Positions 1-5,869 of a DNA stretch of 8,829 bases are shown in pieces (the first letter of the stretch is position 1; each line of letters starts with the position of its first letter). A program made the position numbers and the translations under genes. The notes beneath the pieces are model-generated. The model had not been told where the DNA came from and searched no databases. It worked only from the letters and a program-made list of their open reading frames with translations. This DNA comes from Thermocrinis sp. (GTDB taxonomy: Bacteria; Aquificota; Aquificia; Aquificales; Aquificaceae): positions 1 through 8,829 of the forward strand of contig JAEMPM010000142.1 of NCBI GenBank assembly GCA_022759285.1, read 5' to 3'.

Positions 1-77
1 ATGTCAACTTTTGGCATCCATAGCCTAGGGTGGTTGATGGTTAGGACCTGGAGCAGTTCTTATACGCTTAGAAGTGT

Positions 78-120
78 AAAGCTGACATTCTCAGCCTTTG
101 CTATAGTTCTTCCTTTTCTC
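78..120 (+). terminator. Possible weak terminator of an upstream transcript
   Basis: AAAGCTGA (78-85) pairs with TCAGCCTTT (91-99) across the loop CATTC, with one bulged C. The inner GCTGA/TCAGC part is perfect. A pyrimidine-rich stretch follows (108-120), but there is no clean run of T. It might end transcription entering from the left. The stem is short and it overlaps a candidate promoter, so this is a weak call. Confidence 0.22.
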
Positions 121-135
121 AGGATAGTTTAAAAT
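99..135 (+). promoter_or_regulatory. Candidate promoter(s) for pilT-pilC
   Basis: Two alternatives are visible. The first is an extended -10, TGCTATAGT (99-107). CTGACA lies upstream at 82-87, but only 14 bases away, so it would have to work as an extended -10 without a proper -35. The second is TAAAAT (130-135), five of six matches to TATAAT, with no convincing -35; it would start RNA near base 142, just before the ribosome-binding site. The sequence alone does not decide between them. Confidence 0.3.
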
Positions 136-159
136 AGATCTTAAAGAAGGGAGTTTCTG

Positions 160-1263
160 ATGACGCCGATGGATAGGCAACAAAATCAGGAAATAAAGCT
201 CGTAGAAATACTATATAAAGCATCTGTTTTAAAAGCATCGGACATCCACATAACCGCAGGTTCAAAGCCTGTAGTCCGAATAGACGGAAAGATAACACCT
301 TTGATGGAATATCCTATTCTGACTCCAGAAATGACGCAGAGACTCCTCTATTCGGTTATGTCGGAAAAACACAGGAAGCAGTTGGAAGAAAAAGGACAAG
401 TAGATTTTTCCTTTGGTGTGAAGGATGTAGGAAGGTTCCGTGCTAACGTTTTCTTTCAGAGAGGCTCTGTAGCTGGGGTTTTTAGAAGGCTTCCCAACAA
501 AATAATGACCGTTGAGGAAATCGGACTTCCCAAAAAGGTATTGGAGCTTTGCCATAGGAGCATGGGGCTTGTTCTTGTTACTGGTCCCACTGGCTCTGGT
601 AAAACCACAACTTTAGCTACTCTCATCAATTACATAAACGAAAACTTTCCACATCACATAATAACCATAGAGGACCCAATAGAGTATGTGTTCCACCACA
701 GAAAGAGTATAGTAAATCAAAGGGAAATAGGCGAAGATGTGAATAGTTTTGCGGATGCCCTAAGGGCTGCCCTTCGTGAAGACCCAGATGTGATACTTGT
801 AGGAGAGATGAGGGACTTGGAGACTATAGAGATAGCCCTCAGGGCAGCAGAGACGGGACACTTGGTTTTTGGAACTTTGCATACCAACACAGCGGTTTCA
901 ACTATCACCCGTATAATAGATGTTTTCCCTCCAGAGCAGCAGGAGCAAATTAGAATTCAGCTTTCCTTTGTTTTGCAAGGGGTTATTTCCCAAAGGCTTG
1001 TGCCCAAAATAGGCGGAGGTAGAGTCCTGGCATATGAACTACTTATTCCTAACACTGCCATTAGGAGTTTGATAAGGGAAAATAAACTGCAACAGATATA
1101 CTCCATCATGCAAAGCGGACAGACAGAAACAGGTATGCAAACCATGAACCAATCCTTAGCCAACCTTTACAGGAGCGGACTTATAACCCTGGAGGATGCA
1201 TTCAGGTATTCCCCGGACGTTAAAGAATTAGAAAGGATGCTTGGTGTTAGAAGTCAAGTGTAA
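160..1263 (+). CDS. pilT: Type IV pilus retraction ATPase PilT
   Basis: PilT is the hexameric cytoplasmic motor that uses ATP to depolymerise type IV pili, driving twitching motility and DNA uptake. The 367 residues match the usual family length. An N-terminal PAS-like domain (about 1-110) precedes the RecA-like core. Visible motifs are Walker A GPTGSGKT (142-149), the Asp box TIEDPIE (169-175), Walker B ILVGE with catalytic Glu216, the His box TGHLVFGTLHT (232-242), and a C-terminal AIRSLIRE (300-307). The last corresponds to the AIRNLIRE retraction motif and favours PilT over the extension ATPase PilB. The ATG at 160 is preceded by GGGAG (149-153) at a six-base spacing; a second in-frame ATG at 169 has no such site. 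The stop overlaps the pilC start by one base (TAATG), which suggests coupled translation. Confidence 0.95.
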   Translation: MTPMDRQQNQEIKLVEILYKASVLKASDIHITAGSKPVVRIDGKITPLMEYPILTPEMTQRLLYSVMSEKHRKQLEEKGQVDFSFGVKDVGRFRANVFFQRGSVAGVFRRLPNKIMTVEEIGLPKKVLELCHRSMGLVLVTGPTGSGKTTTLATLINYINENFPHHIITIEDPIEYVFHHRKSIVNQREIGEDVNSFADALRAALREDPDVILVGEMRDLETIEIALRAAETGHLVFGTLHTNTAVSTITRIIDVFPPEQQEQIRIQLSFVLQGVISQRLVPKIGGGRVLAYELLIPNTAIRSLIRENKLQQIYSIMQSGQTETGMQTMNQSLANLYRSGLITLEDAFRYSPDVKELERMLGVRSQV

Positions 1264-2492
1264 TGCCAAAGTTTAGATACAAAGCGATAGATGAAACAGG
1301 AAATGTGGTTGAACGGGAGGTGGTGTATCCAAGTGAGGAGGTTCTTCTGGGAGAACTTGCAAGAAGTGGTCTTTCTTTAGTAAGAATAGAAAGGATAGAC
1401 GAAGAAGAAAAGGAGAAAAAATCCATAAAGATCGCACTTCCCTTTGGTGGAAGTGTGAGCGACCAAGATATTTCCATTTTCTGCAGGCAGCTTGCTACAA
1501 TGATCAACGCAGGTCTTAGCGTGGTAGATGCTTTAGACATAATAGCAGAACAGTTGCCAAACAAAAGGCTCTCAGAAGCGGCAAAGGATGTATCTGCCAA
1601 GGTCAGAGAGGGTATGTCAGTATCCGCTGCCATGCAAAAGCATCCAAAGGTTTTTCCGGAGTTCGTGGTAAATCTAGTAAAGGTTGGTGAAGAGACAGGT
1701 GGATTGGATGCCTCACTGCTAAAAGCTGCGGAATACTATGAGAAGATTGCTATGATAAAGAGCAAGATAAAAAGCGCTTCCTTTTATCCTATCTTTGTGG
1801 TTGTGGTGGCTACTTTAATCGTTTCTGGTATTCTTTACTTTTTGGTTCCTACTTTTGCGCAGATATACCAAAGCTTGGGAGGAGAGTTGCCTTTGCCCAC
1901 TCAGATGTTGATAGCAGCGTCAAACGCCCTGAGAAATAGCCTTCCAGCAATAATAGCCTTTATAGTGATTTTTTCCTGGATTTTTAGATATCTTTACACA
2001 AATAACTACACCTTCAGGAAGGCTATACACAAGCTTTCTCTCAGGGTGCCAAAGATGAGCGATCTGGTGGTAAAAAGCACTATGGCAAGGTTTGCCAGAA
2101 CAATGGCTTCCCTTTTTTCCTCGGGTGTTGCTTTAGAAAGAGCCTTTGAAATAGCAGGGCAAACGACCGGCAATATCATAATAAAAGAAGCTGTTGAACA
2201 GGCAAGAAAGGCAGTTACGGAAGGTGAACCTATGTATAAAGCCCTTGACAAAACTGGTCTTTTTCCAAAGCTTGTCATAGCTATGATAAGGGTGGGCGAG
2301 GACACCGGTAGGCTCGACGACATGCTGGAAACCATAGCAAGATTTTACGAAGATGAATTTGACAAAACGGTGGAGGGTCTCATAAAGCTAATAGAACCTA
2401 TGCTGATTGTGTTCATAGGTGGTACGGTAGGTACCATACTCATAGCCCTTTACTTGCCCATATTCAAGCTTGGTGAACTTATAAAGGGCTAA
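1263..2492 (+). CDS. pilC: Type IV pilus inner-membrane platform protein PilC (GspF family)
   Basis: PilC is the polytopic inner-membrane protein that couples the cytoplasmic ATPases to pilin assembly and disassembly. Its 409 residues are typical. Two tandem GspF domains are visible (about 70-195 and 273-395). Each carries the family repeat: VGEETGGLD (141-149) and VGEDTGRLD (344-352). Membrane segments lie at about 174-196, 225-245 and 376-398. The N-terminal 60 residues are soluble and charged, as in other PilC proteins. The start ATG shares its A with the pilT stop codon. No pilB, pilin or prepilin peptidase gene is in the window, so the rest of the machine must be encoded elsewhere. The 3' end overlaps the argJ stop on the opposite strand. 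Confidence 0.95.
   Translation: MPKFRYKAIDETGNVVEREVVYPSEEVLLGELARSGLSLVRIERIDEEEKEKKSIKIALPFGGSVSDQDISIFCRQLATMINAGLSVVDALDIIAEQLPNKRLSEAAKDVSAKVREGMSVSAAMQKHPKVFPEFVVNLVKVGEETGGLDASLLKAAEYYEKIAMIKSKIKSASFYPIFVVVVATLIVSGILYFLVPTFAQIYQSLGGELPLPTQMLIAASNALRNSLPAIIAFIVIFSWIFRYLYTNNYTFRKAIHKLSLRVPKMSDLVVKSTMARFARTMASLFSSGVALERAFEIAGQTTGNIIIKEAVEQARKAVTEGEPMYKALDKTGLFPKLVIAMIRVGEDTGRLDDMLETIARFYEDEFDKTVEGLIKLIEPMLIVFIGGTVGTILIALYLPIFKLGELIKG
2443..2491. repeat. 10-bp perfect inverted repeat at the pilC/argJ convergent end
   Basis: TAGCCCTTTA (2443-2452) and TAAAGGGCTA (2482-2491) are exact reverse complements separated by 29 bases. The right arm contains the argJ stop (TAG, complement of 2489-2491) and two bases of the pilC stop. 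In the pilC mRNA the hairpin would end at the stop; in the argJ mRNA it would begin at the stop. No T tract follows on either strand, so it is not a classical intrinsic terminator. A bidirectional 3'-end or pausing structure is an inference. Confidence 0.45.
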
Positions 2493-3625
2493 GTTGTATA
2501 TTCCGCATTGATCTTTATGTAATCGTAGGATAGGTCAGAAGCATAGTATGTCCAACTTTCTTTGCCTTCCCTCAGGTCTAAGGTGATTTCAATCTCTCTG
2601 TTTTCCTCCAAGTACTTTTTGGCAGACTCTACTGCCTTTGGATGGGGCTTTCCGTCATAGACAAGATGGTTTCCTATATAAACTCTCAGTTTAAACTGGT
2701 CTATAGGAAACGGGGTAGAACCAGCGCTTGCTACTATTCTACCCCAGTTGGGATCCCTTCCAAATATGGCGGTTTTAACCAGATTTGAGGTGGCGATCTT
2801 CTCCGCTATGGTTTTAGCTTTTAGGCTTATGGATGCATTTTTTACAACCACTTTGATGATCCGAGTGGCACCTTCTCCGTCCTCTACGATCTTTTTAGCC
2901 AAGCTAAGGGAAACTTCCTCCAGAGACTGCCTCAGATTTTCCAAGTCATCTTTTACAAACCCAAGGCTTATGATGCCAAAGCTATCGTTAGTACTGGTGC
3001 ACCCATCTACACTTATGGAATTAAATGTCTTTTCGTTTATTTCCCGATGAAGTTTCCTAAGGACATCACTTTCTACCTCTGCATTGGTAAAGATAAAGCT
3101 CAGCATGGTTGCCATCTGAGGATGGATCATGCCTGCACCCTTTGCAAAGCCAAATACCTCTAAAGCACCCTTTTTGACAAAGGCATACTTGGGAAACCGG
3201 TCTGTAGTAGAGATCACCTCGCTTGCCCTCTTTAGGTCCAACGGTTCCAATATCCTACAGGCGGAAGCTATACCCTCAAGAACGCTTTCTATGGGCAAGG
3301 GCTTTCCTATAATTCCGGTAGAAAAGACAAGAACTTCCCTGTAGTCAATGTCTAGATGTTTGGCGGCCTCTCTTGCCATCATTTCCGCATGGATTATACC
3401 CTCCTCTCCTACTCCACAGTTGGCGTTCCCACTGTTTATAACCAGTGCCCTTATGGTATCCCTTTCCCTAAGGACTCTTTCTGAGTATATAACGCTTGCG
3501 GACTTAAAGTGGTTGGTGGTAAAGAGAAAAGATACGGTGCAAGGATGCGGCAAAAGGATTACCAGAATGTCAGGTTTGTTACCTGCTTTTAAACCACCTT
3601 TTCCAACTCCCATTAAAACTTCCAT
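2489..3625 (-). CDS. argJ: Glutamate N-acetyltransferase / ornithine acetyltransferase ArgJ
   Basis: ArgJ transfers acetyl from N-acetylornithine to glutamate in the recycling arginine pathway. Bifunctional forms also use acetyl-CoA; the sequence does not show which type this is. Read from 3625 it has 378 residues. Visible motifs are NSGNAN (64-69), the oxyanion element STGIIG (102-107), the self-cleavage site in MATML (Ala172-Thr173; Thr173 becomes the N-terminal nucleophile of the beta chain), GRDPNWGRI (289-297) and the typical C-terminal YIKINAEY. The frame stays open upstream to 3793, but that stretch lies inside hisB and does not resemble ArgJ. The ATG at 3625 gives the usual N-terminus but has no Shine-Dalgarno site. 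The ATG at 3613 has GGAAG five bases ahead and would give 374 residues. The gene converges on pilC and diverges from hisB. Confidence 0.93.
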   Translation of the reverse strand: MEVLMGVGKGGLKAGNKPDILVILLPHPCTVSFLFTTNHFKSASVIYSERVLRERDTIRALVINSGNANCGVGEEGIIHAEMMAREAAKHLDIDYREVLVFSTGIIGKPLPIESVLEGIASACRILEPLDLKRASEVISTTDRFPKYAFVKKGALEVFGFAKGAGMIHPQMATMLSFIFTNAEVESDVLRKLHREINEKTFNSISVDGCTSTNDSFGIISLGFVKDDLENLRQSLEEVSLSLAKKIVEDGEGATRIIKVVVKNASISLKAKTIAEKIATSNLVKTAIFGRDPNWGRIVASAGSTPFPIDQFKLRVYIGNHLVYDGKPHPKAVESAKKYLEENREIEITLDLREGKESWTYYASDLSYDYIKINAEYTT

Positions 3626-3649
3626 AGCATAGATTATAACGAATATAAT
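3621..3649 (+). promoter_or_regulatory. hisB promoter, predicted leaderless start
   Basis: A perfect TATAAT lies at 3644-3649 on the plus strand. With standard spacing the first transcribed base would be 3656, the A of the hisB ATG. The bases before the ATG (TTTTCCC) contain no Shine-Dalgarno sequence, which fits leaderless translation. The -35 region (about 3621-3626, TCCATA) matches poorly and lies in the argJ start region. Confidence 0.5.
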
Positions 3650-3662
3650 TTTCCCATGCGAA
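3633..3662 (-). promoter_or_regulatory. argJ promoter
   Basis: A perfect TATAAT -10 box reads on the minus strand at 3638-3633. TTCGCA (3662-3657), four of six matches to TTGACA, lies 18 bases upstream and overlaps the hisB start codon. RNA would begin near 3626-3625. That is either at the ATG at 3625 (leaderless), or about 12 bases before the ATG at 3613, leaving room for its GGAAG. Confidence 0.55.
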
Positions 3663-4234
3663 AAGCCAGGGTTCTGAGAGAAACAAGGGAAACTCAGATT
3701 GAACTGGAGATTAACCTGGATGGTTCTGGAAGGTTCAATGTTAGCACACCGGTAGGTTTTCTCACACACATGGTTGAAACCTTTGCCCGGCACGGACGCT
3801 TTGATCTTGAACTAAAGGCAAAGGGAGATGTGCATGTTTCCCATCACCACACGGTGGAGGATGTGGGCATAACCTTAGGTATGGCGGTACTTGATGCTTT
3901 AGGAGACAAGAGGGGTATTCAAAGGTATGGTTACAGCATTGTTCCTATGGATGAGGCTTTGGTCTTGTGTAGCATTGATATTTCTGGCAGGCCTCTTTTC
4001 TTTTATGAAGACTTAGGATTGCGTGGAAAGATCACAGACTTCGACTTTGAGCTCATATGGGAATTCTTTAAGGGCTTTGCCCTTGAATCCAAAAGCACAT
4101 TGCATATAAGGGTTTTATCCGGAAAGATCCTCCATCACATTGCTGAAGCTTGCTTTAAAGCCTTTGCTTTAGCCCTAAAGCAGTCTGTTTCTATAGTGGG
4201 CGGAGAGCTTCCCTCCACAAAAGAAAAACTCTAA
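3656..4234 (+). CDS. hisB: Imidazoleglycerol-phosphate dehydratase HisB
   Basis: HisB dehydrates imidazole glycerol phosphate to imidazole acetol phosphate in histidine synthesis. It forms a cytoplasmic 24-mer with a di-manganese centre. The 192 residues match the monofunctional bacterial form, with no fused histidinol-phosphatase. Metal-binding histidine motifs are visible in the duplicated fold: HHHTVED (63-69) and HHIAEACFKAFA (160-171), plus PMDEAL (97-102) and the C-terminal PSTKE (186-190). The N-terminal pattern RKARVLRETRET is standard for the family and fixes the start at 3656, although no ribosome-binding site precedes it. The gene stands alone among non-histidine genes. Its TAA overlaps the nuoA stop on the opposite strand. 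Confidence 0.95.
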   Translation: MRKARVLRETRETQIELEINLDGSGRFNVSTPVGFLTHMVETFARHGRFDLELKAKGDVHVSHHHTVEDVGITLGMAVLDALGDKRGIQRYGYSIVPMDEALVLCSIDISGRPLFFYEDLGLRGKITDFDFELIWEFFKGFALESKSTLHIRVLSGKILHHIAEACFKAFALALKQSVSIVGGELPSTKEKL

Positions 4235-4251
4235 ATCTGCCACTTTAGGGC
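4165..4251. repeat. Cluster of inverted repeats across the hisB/nuoA convergent end
   Basis: TGCTTTAG (4165-4172) and CTAAAGCA (4175-4182) are exact reverse complements only two bases apart. GCCCTAAAG (4172-4180) also pairs perfectly with CTTTAGGGC (4243-4251) across 62 bases, so the two hairpins compete. Inside that loop, 4196-4205 can pair imperfectly with 4209-4218. GCTTTAAAGC (4152-4161) is a further palindrome nearby. These sequences are also codons for A, F, K and L in hisB and for ALK in nuoA, so part of the pattern may reflect protein coding alone. Confidence 0.4.
4219..4248 (-). terminator. Candidate intrinsic terminator of the uvrA-nuoA transcript
   Basis: On the minus strand CTAAA (4248-4244) and TTTAG (4235-4231) form a 5-bp stem around the 8-base loop GTGGCAGA. 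Two bases later comes TTTTTCTTTT (4228-4219). The stem includes the nuoA stop codon, and the U tract lies antisense to the last hisB codons. The stem is short and AT-rich, so termination would be weak, but this is the best T tract near any gene end in the window. Confidence 0.35.
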
Positions 4252-4590
4252 ACCTTTCTTCCAAGCGTAAACAAAACCCAAAAAGAGTATAGCTATGAAC
4301 AAGACCGCCTCAATGAGCCCGTATATGCCAATGTCTTTAAAGACAACCGCCCAAGGGAACAAAAAGGCAACCTCTATGTCAAAAAGAATGAGCAAAAGTC
4401 CCAGCAGATAATAGCCTTGCTTGAAAGTGCCCCTTGCTTCTGGGTCATACAGAGGCACACCGCATTCGTAAGGATAATCCTCCATCTTTTCCTTAGTCTT
4501 TGGTCCAAGGATACTGTTTGCTACAGTGAAAACAAAGCCGACACCCAACGCTATCACAAAAAAGATCAAAATTCCCAAGTATTCGTTCAT
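4231..4590 (-). CDS. nuoA: NADH-quinone oxidoreductase subunit A (NuoA/NdhC family)
   Basis: NuoA is a small membrane subunit of respiratory complex I, at the junction between the membrane arm and the quinone-binding region. With the start at 4590 it has 119 residues and three membrane segments (about 4-26, 60-82, 88-110). The conserved loop YECG (41-44), the acidic LFDIEVAFLFPW (69-80) and the C-terminal YAWKKGALKW are all present. The start is set by GGGAGGT (4602-4596) six bases before this ATG; the upstream in-frame ATG at 4605 would place that site inside the gene. The start overlaps the reductase stop (ATGA). No nuoB or other nuo gene adjoins it: hisB is on the other side in the opposite direction. 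Confidence 0.93.
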   Translation of the reverse strand: MNEYLGILIFFVIALGVGFVFTVANSILGPKTKEKMEDYPYECGVPLYDPEARGTFKQGYYLLGLLLILFDIEVAFLFPWAVVFKDIGIYGLIEAVLFIAILFLGFVYAWKKGALKWQI

Positions 4591-5246
4591 CTTACTACCT
4601 CCCATTCAGTAATCAGATGATGTCCCCTCTTGAAGTGTGCCCTAAGTCTTAGATTGAGAAGGTTCTTCAGACTCTTAAAGCCTTCACCTCCCACCAAGGT
4701 GGGCACATTCTCCCCACCCACTATAACAGGCAGGTGTATGAGCCTTATCTCATCCACATACCCCTTCTTAACAAACTCCCAGTTTATAGAGGAACCTCCC
4801 TCCACCATAAGGCTTTTTATACCCCTCTCGTAGAGCATAGGAAGGAGCTTGTCAAAATCCACAAGATCCTCGCCCACTATCCAGACCTCTGCCCCTAGCT
4901 CTCTAATCTTTTCTATCCTCTCCTTTGGAGCTCTTAGGGTGGAAACTATTATGGTGGGTGCGTCCTTTGAAAAGATGTTGGCGTCTAAGGGCACATTGGC
5001 AGTGGAGCATGGTATTATACGAACAGGGTTTTTACCTTCCGCGTACCTAACCGTTAGACTTGGGTTATCTGTTCTTACCGTCTCACATCCAACCATTATG
5101 CCATCCACCTTAGCCCTTATTTCGTGTAAATACCTGTATGCCTCCATATCCATGAGGCTCATCAGTTCTTTGCTTGAGGCTCCCCGGTAGAGGGTAAGTT
5201 TTCCGTCCACACTAACCTCAGAAACTATGATCACATAGGGTCTCAT
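4587..5246 (-). CDS. Stand-alone RibD-type pyrimidine reductase, riboflavin synthesis (archaeal/fungal-like)
   Basis: This enzyme reduces the ribosyl group of the early riboflavin pathway intermediate with NAD(P)H, giving the ribitylamino pyrimidine. The 219 residues are just the dihydrofolate-reductase-like domain. There is no zinc deaminase domain of the kind that makes up the N-terminal half of bacterial bifunctional RibD. Visible motifs are VSVDGKL (11-17), the substrate/NADP loop MVGCETVRTDNPSLTVR (51-67), VEGGSSINW (148-156) and VGGEGFKSL (185-193). From memory, the overall pattern resembles archaeal 2,5-diamino-6-ribosylamino-pyrimidinone 5'-phosphate reductases, which act before deamination; a database comparison would be needed to confirm that. 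The substrate (deaminated or not) is inferred. AAGGTG lies eight bases upstream. Both ends overlap neighbours by ATGA. Confidence 0.85.
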   Translation of the reverse strand: MRPYVIIVSEVSVDGKLTLYRGASSKELMSLMDMEAYRYLHEIRAKVDGIMVGCETVRTDNPSLTVRYAEGKNPVRIIPCSTANVPLDANIFSKDAPTIIVSTLRAPKERIEKIRELGAEVWIVGEDLVDFDKLLPMLYERGIKSLMVEGGSSINWEFVKKGYVDEIRLIHLPVIVGGENVPTLVGGEGFKSLKNLLNLRLRAHFKRGHHLITEWEVVR

Positions 5247-5869
5247 TCTTCATACACCTTTCCGAAATGTTTGTACAGATATGCTATGCGCAAAAAGAGA
5301 GAAAGCAGCGTAAGGACTGTTATAAGCTTTATACCAAAGGAAAGTCCAAGGGGCATGTTGAACCTCTCAAGAACCGCAAAAAGGGCTAAGGTAAGGTGAG
5401 TTTCTGGTCTTCCAAAGAAACCGACCCCCTCCAAAGGATCCTGGATCTTTCCCTTGATCCTCGCACTGTAGCCTATTTCCGAATAGACCACCGGCTTTAT
5501 GAAAGAGTGTAGCATGGATGCGGTAATTGCCAGTATGGCTGTGAAGGGACCCGCATATAGGTATCCTACGGTGCCAAGCACAAAGCCGTCCACCCACTTG
5601 TCCGCCAACCAATCAAAAACCGCACCAAACTTTGAGGCCCTTTCAGAGAGCCTTGCCACCATGCCATCCATAAGGTCCAAAAGCCCAGAAAGAAGCAAAA
5701 AGCTCACCGCGGTTAAAAGTTTGCCATGCCAGAAAAAGTAGGCAGATAGCATACCTGTTATAACAGACAGCAAGGTTATAAAGTTAGGAGGAAAGTGTAG
5801 CCTGTAGAGGGCAATACCTAAGGGCGTGTAGAGCTTTTTTAAGGATTCCCTCCTTTTAGTCAGGTTCAT
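5243..5869 (-). CDS. CDP-alcohol phosphatidyltransferase family membrane protein
   Basis: Members of this family move a phosphatidyl group from a CDP-lipid to an alcohol (glycerol phosphate, inositol phosphate, serine or others) at the inner face of the membrane. The full catalytic signature is present: Asp65, Asp68, Gly69, Ala72, Arg73, Gly82, Asp86 and Asp90, in DLMDGMVAR followed by FGAVFDWLAD. About six membrane segments fit the 208 residues (roughly 29-47, 51-67, 92-108, 109-126, 156-169, 178-197), and PPNFIT (27-32) is the usual N-terminal element. DWLADK resembles PgsA, whereas SGLLDLMDGMVAR and SKFGAVFD resemble inositol-phosphate transferases. The acceptor alcohol is therefore undecided and I give no symbol. 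AAGGAG lies five bases before the ATG; the start overlaps the ilvC stop and the stop overlaps the reductase start. Confidence 0.85.
   Translation of the reverse strand: MNLTKRRESLKKLYTPLGIALYRLHFPPNFITLLSVITGMLSAYFFWHGKLLTAVSFLLLSGLLDLMDGMVARLSERASKFGAVFDWLADKWVDGFVLGTVGYLYAGPFTAILAITASMLHSFIKPVVYSEIGYSARIKGKIQDPLEGVGFFGRPETHLTLALFAVLERFNMPLGLSFGIKLITVLTLLSLFLRIAYLYKHFGKVYEE

Larger units (their letters stand above)
1..159. other. Leader region upstream of pilT, no secure gene
   Basis: No recognisable protein or structural RNA is visible here. The plus frame starting at base 1 is open from the window edge to a TAA at 130-132. It would give about 43 residues that end in a hydrophobic stretch, so it could be the tail of an upstream gene, but I recognise no family. 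The other two plus frames have early stops, and the minus frames are interrupted. The segment holds a small hairpin (78-99), an extended -10-like sequence (99-107) and a TAAAAT box (130-135). It is therefore best read as the end of an upstream transcript plus the pilTC promoter region. Confidence 0.4.

Noticed and set aside
1..159. tRNA, riboswitch or CRISPR repeat in the leader
   Set aside because: No T-loop or cloverleaf pairing, no riboswitch core that I recognise, and no repeated unit was found.
3626..3793. Long upstream extension of the argJ frame, starting at 3793
   Set aside because: The extra 56 residues lie antisense to the start of hisB, have no similarity to ArgJ N-termini that I can see, and would bypass the perfect -10 box at 3638-3633.
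2489..4234. Reading frames of 60-130 codons antisense to argJ, pilC, hisB, the reductase and uvrA
   Set aside because: They mirror strongly supported genes, have no ribosome-binding sites or recognisable domains, and show no independent coding signal.
4591..4605. Alternative nuoA start five codons upstream (MGGSK...)
   Set aside because: Those codons are the Shine-Dalgarno sequence GGGAGGT itself and overlap the reductase's last codons. The ATG at 4590 has ideal spacing and the family's usual N-terminus.
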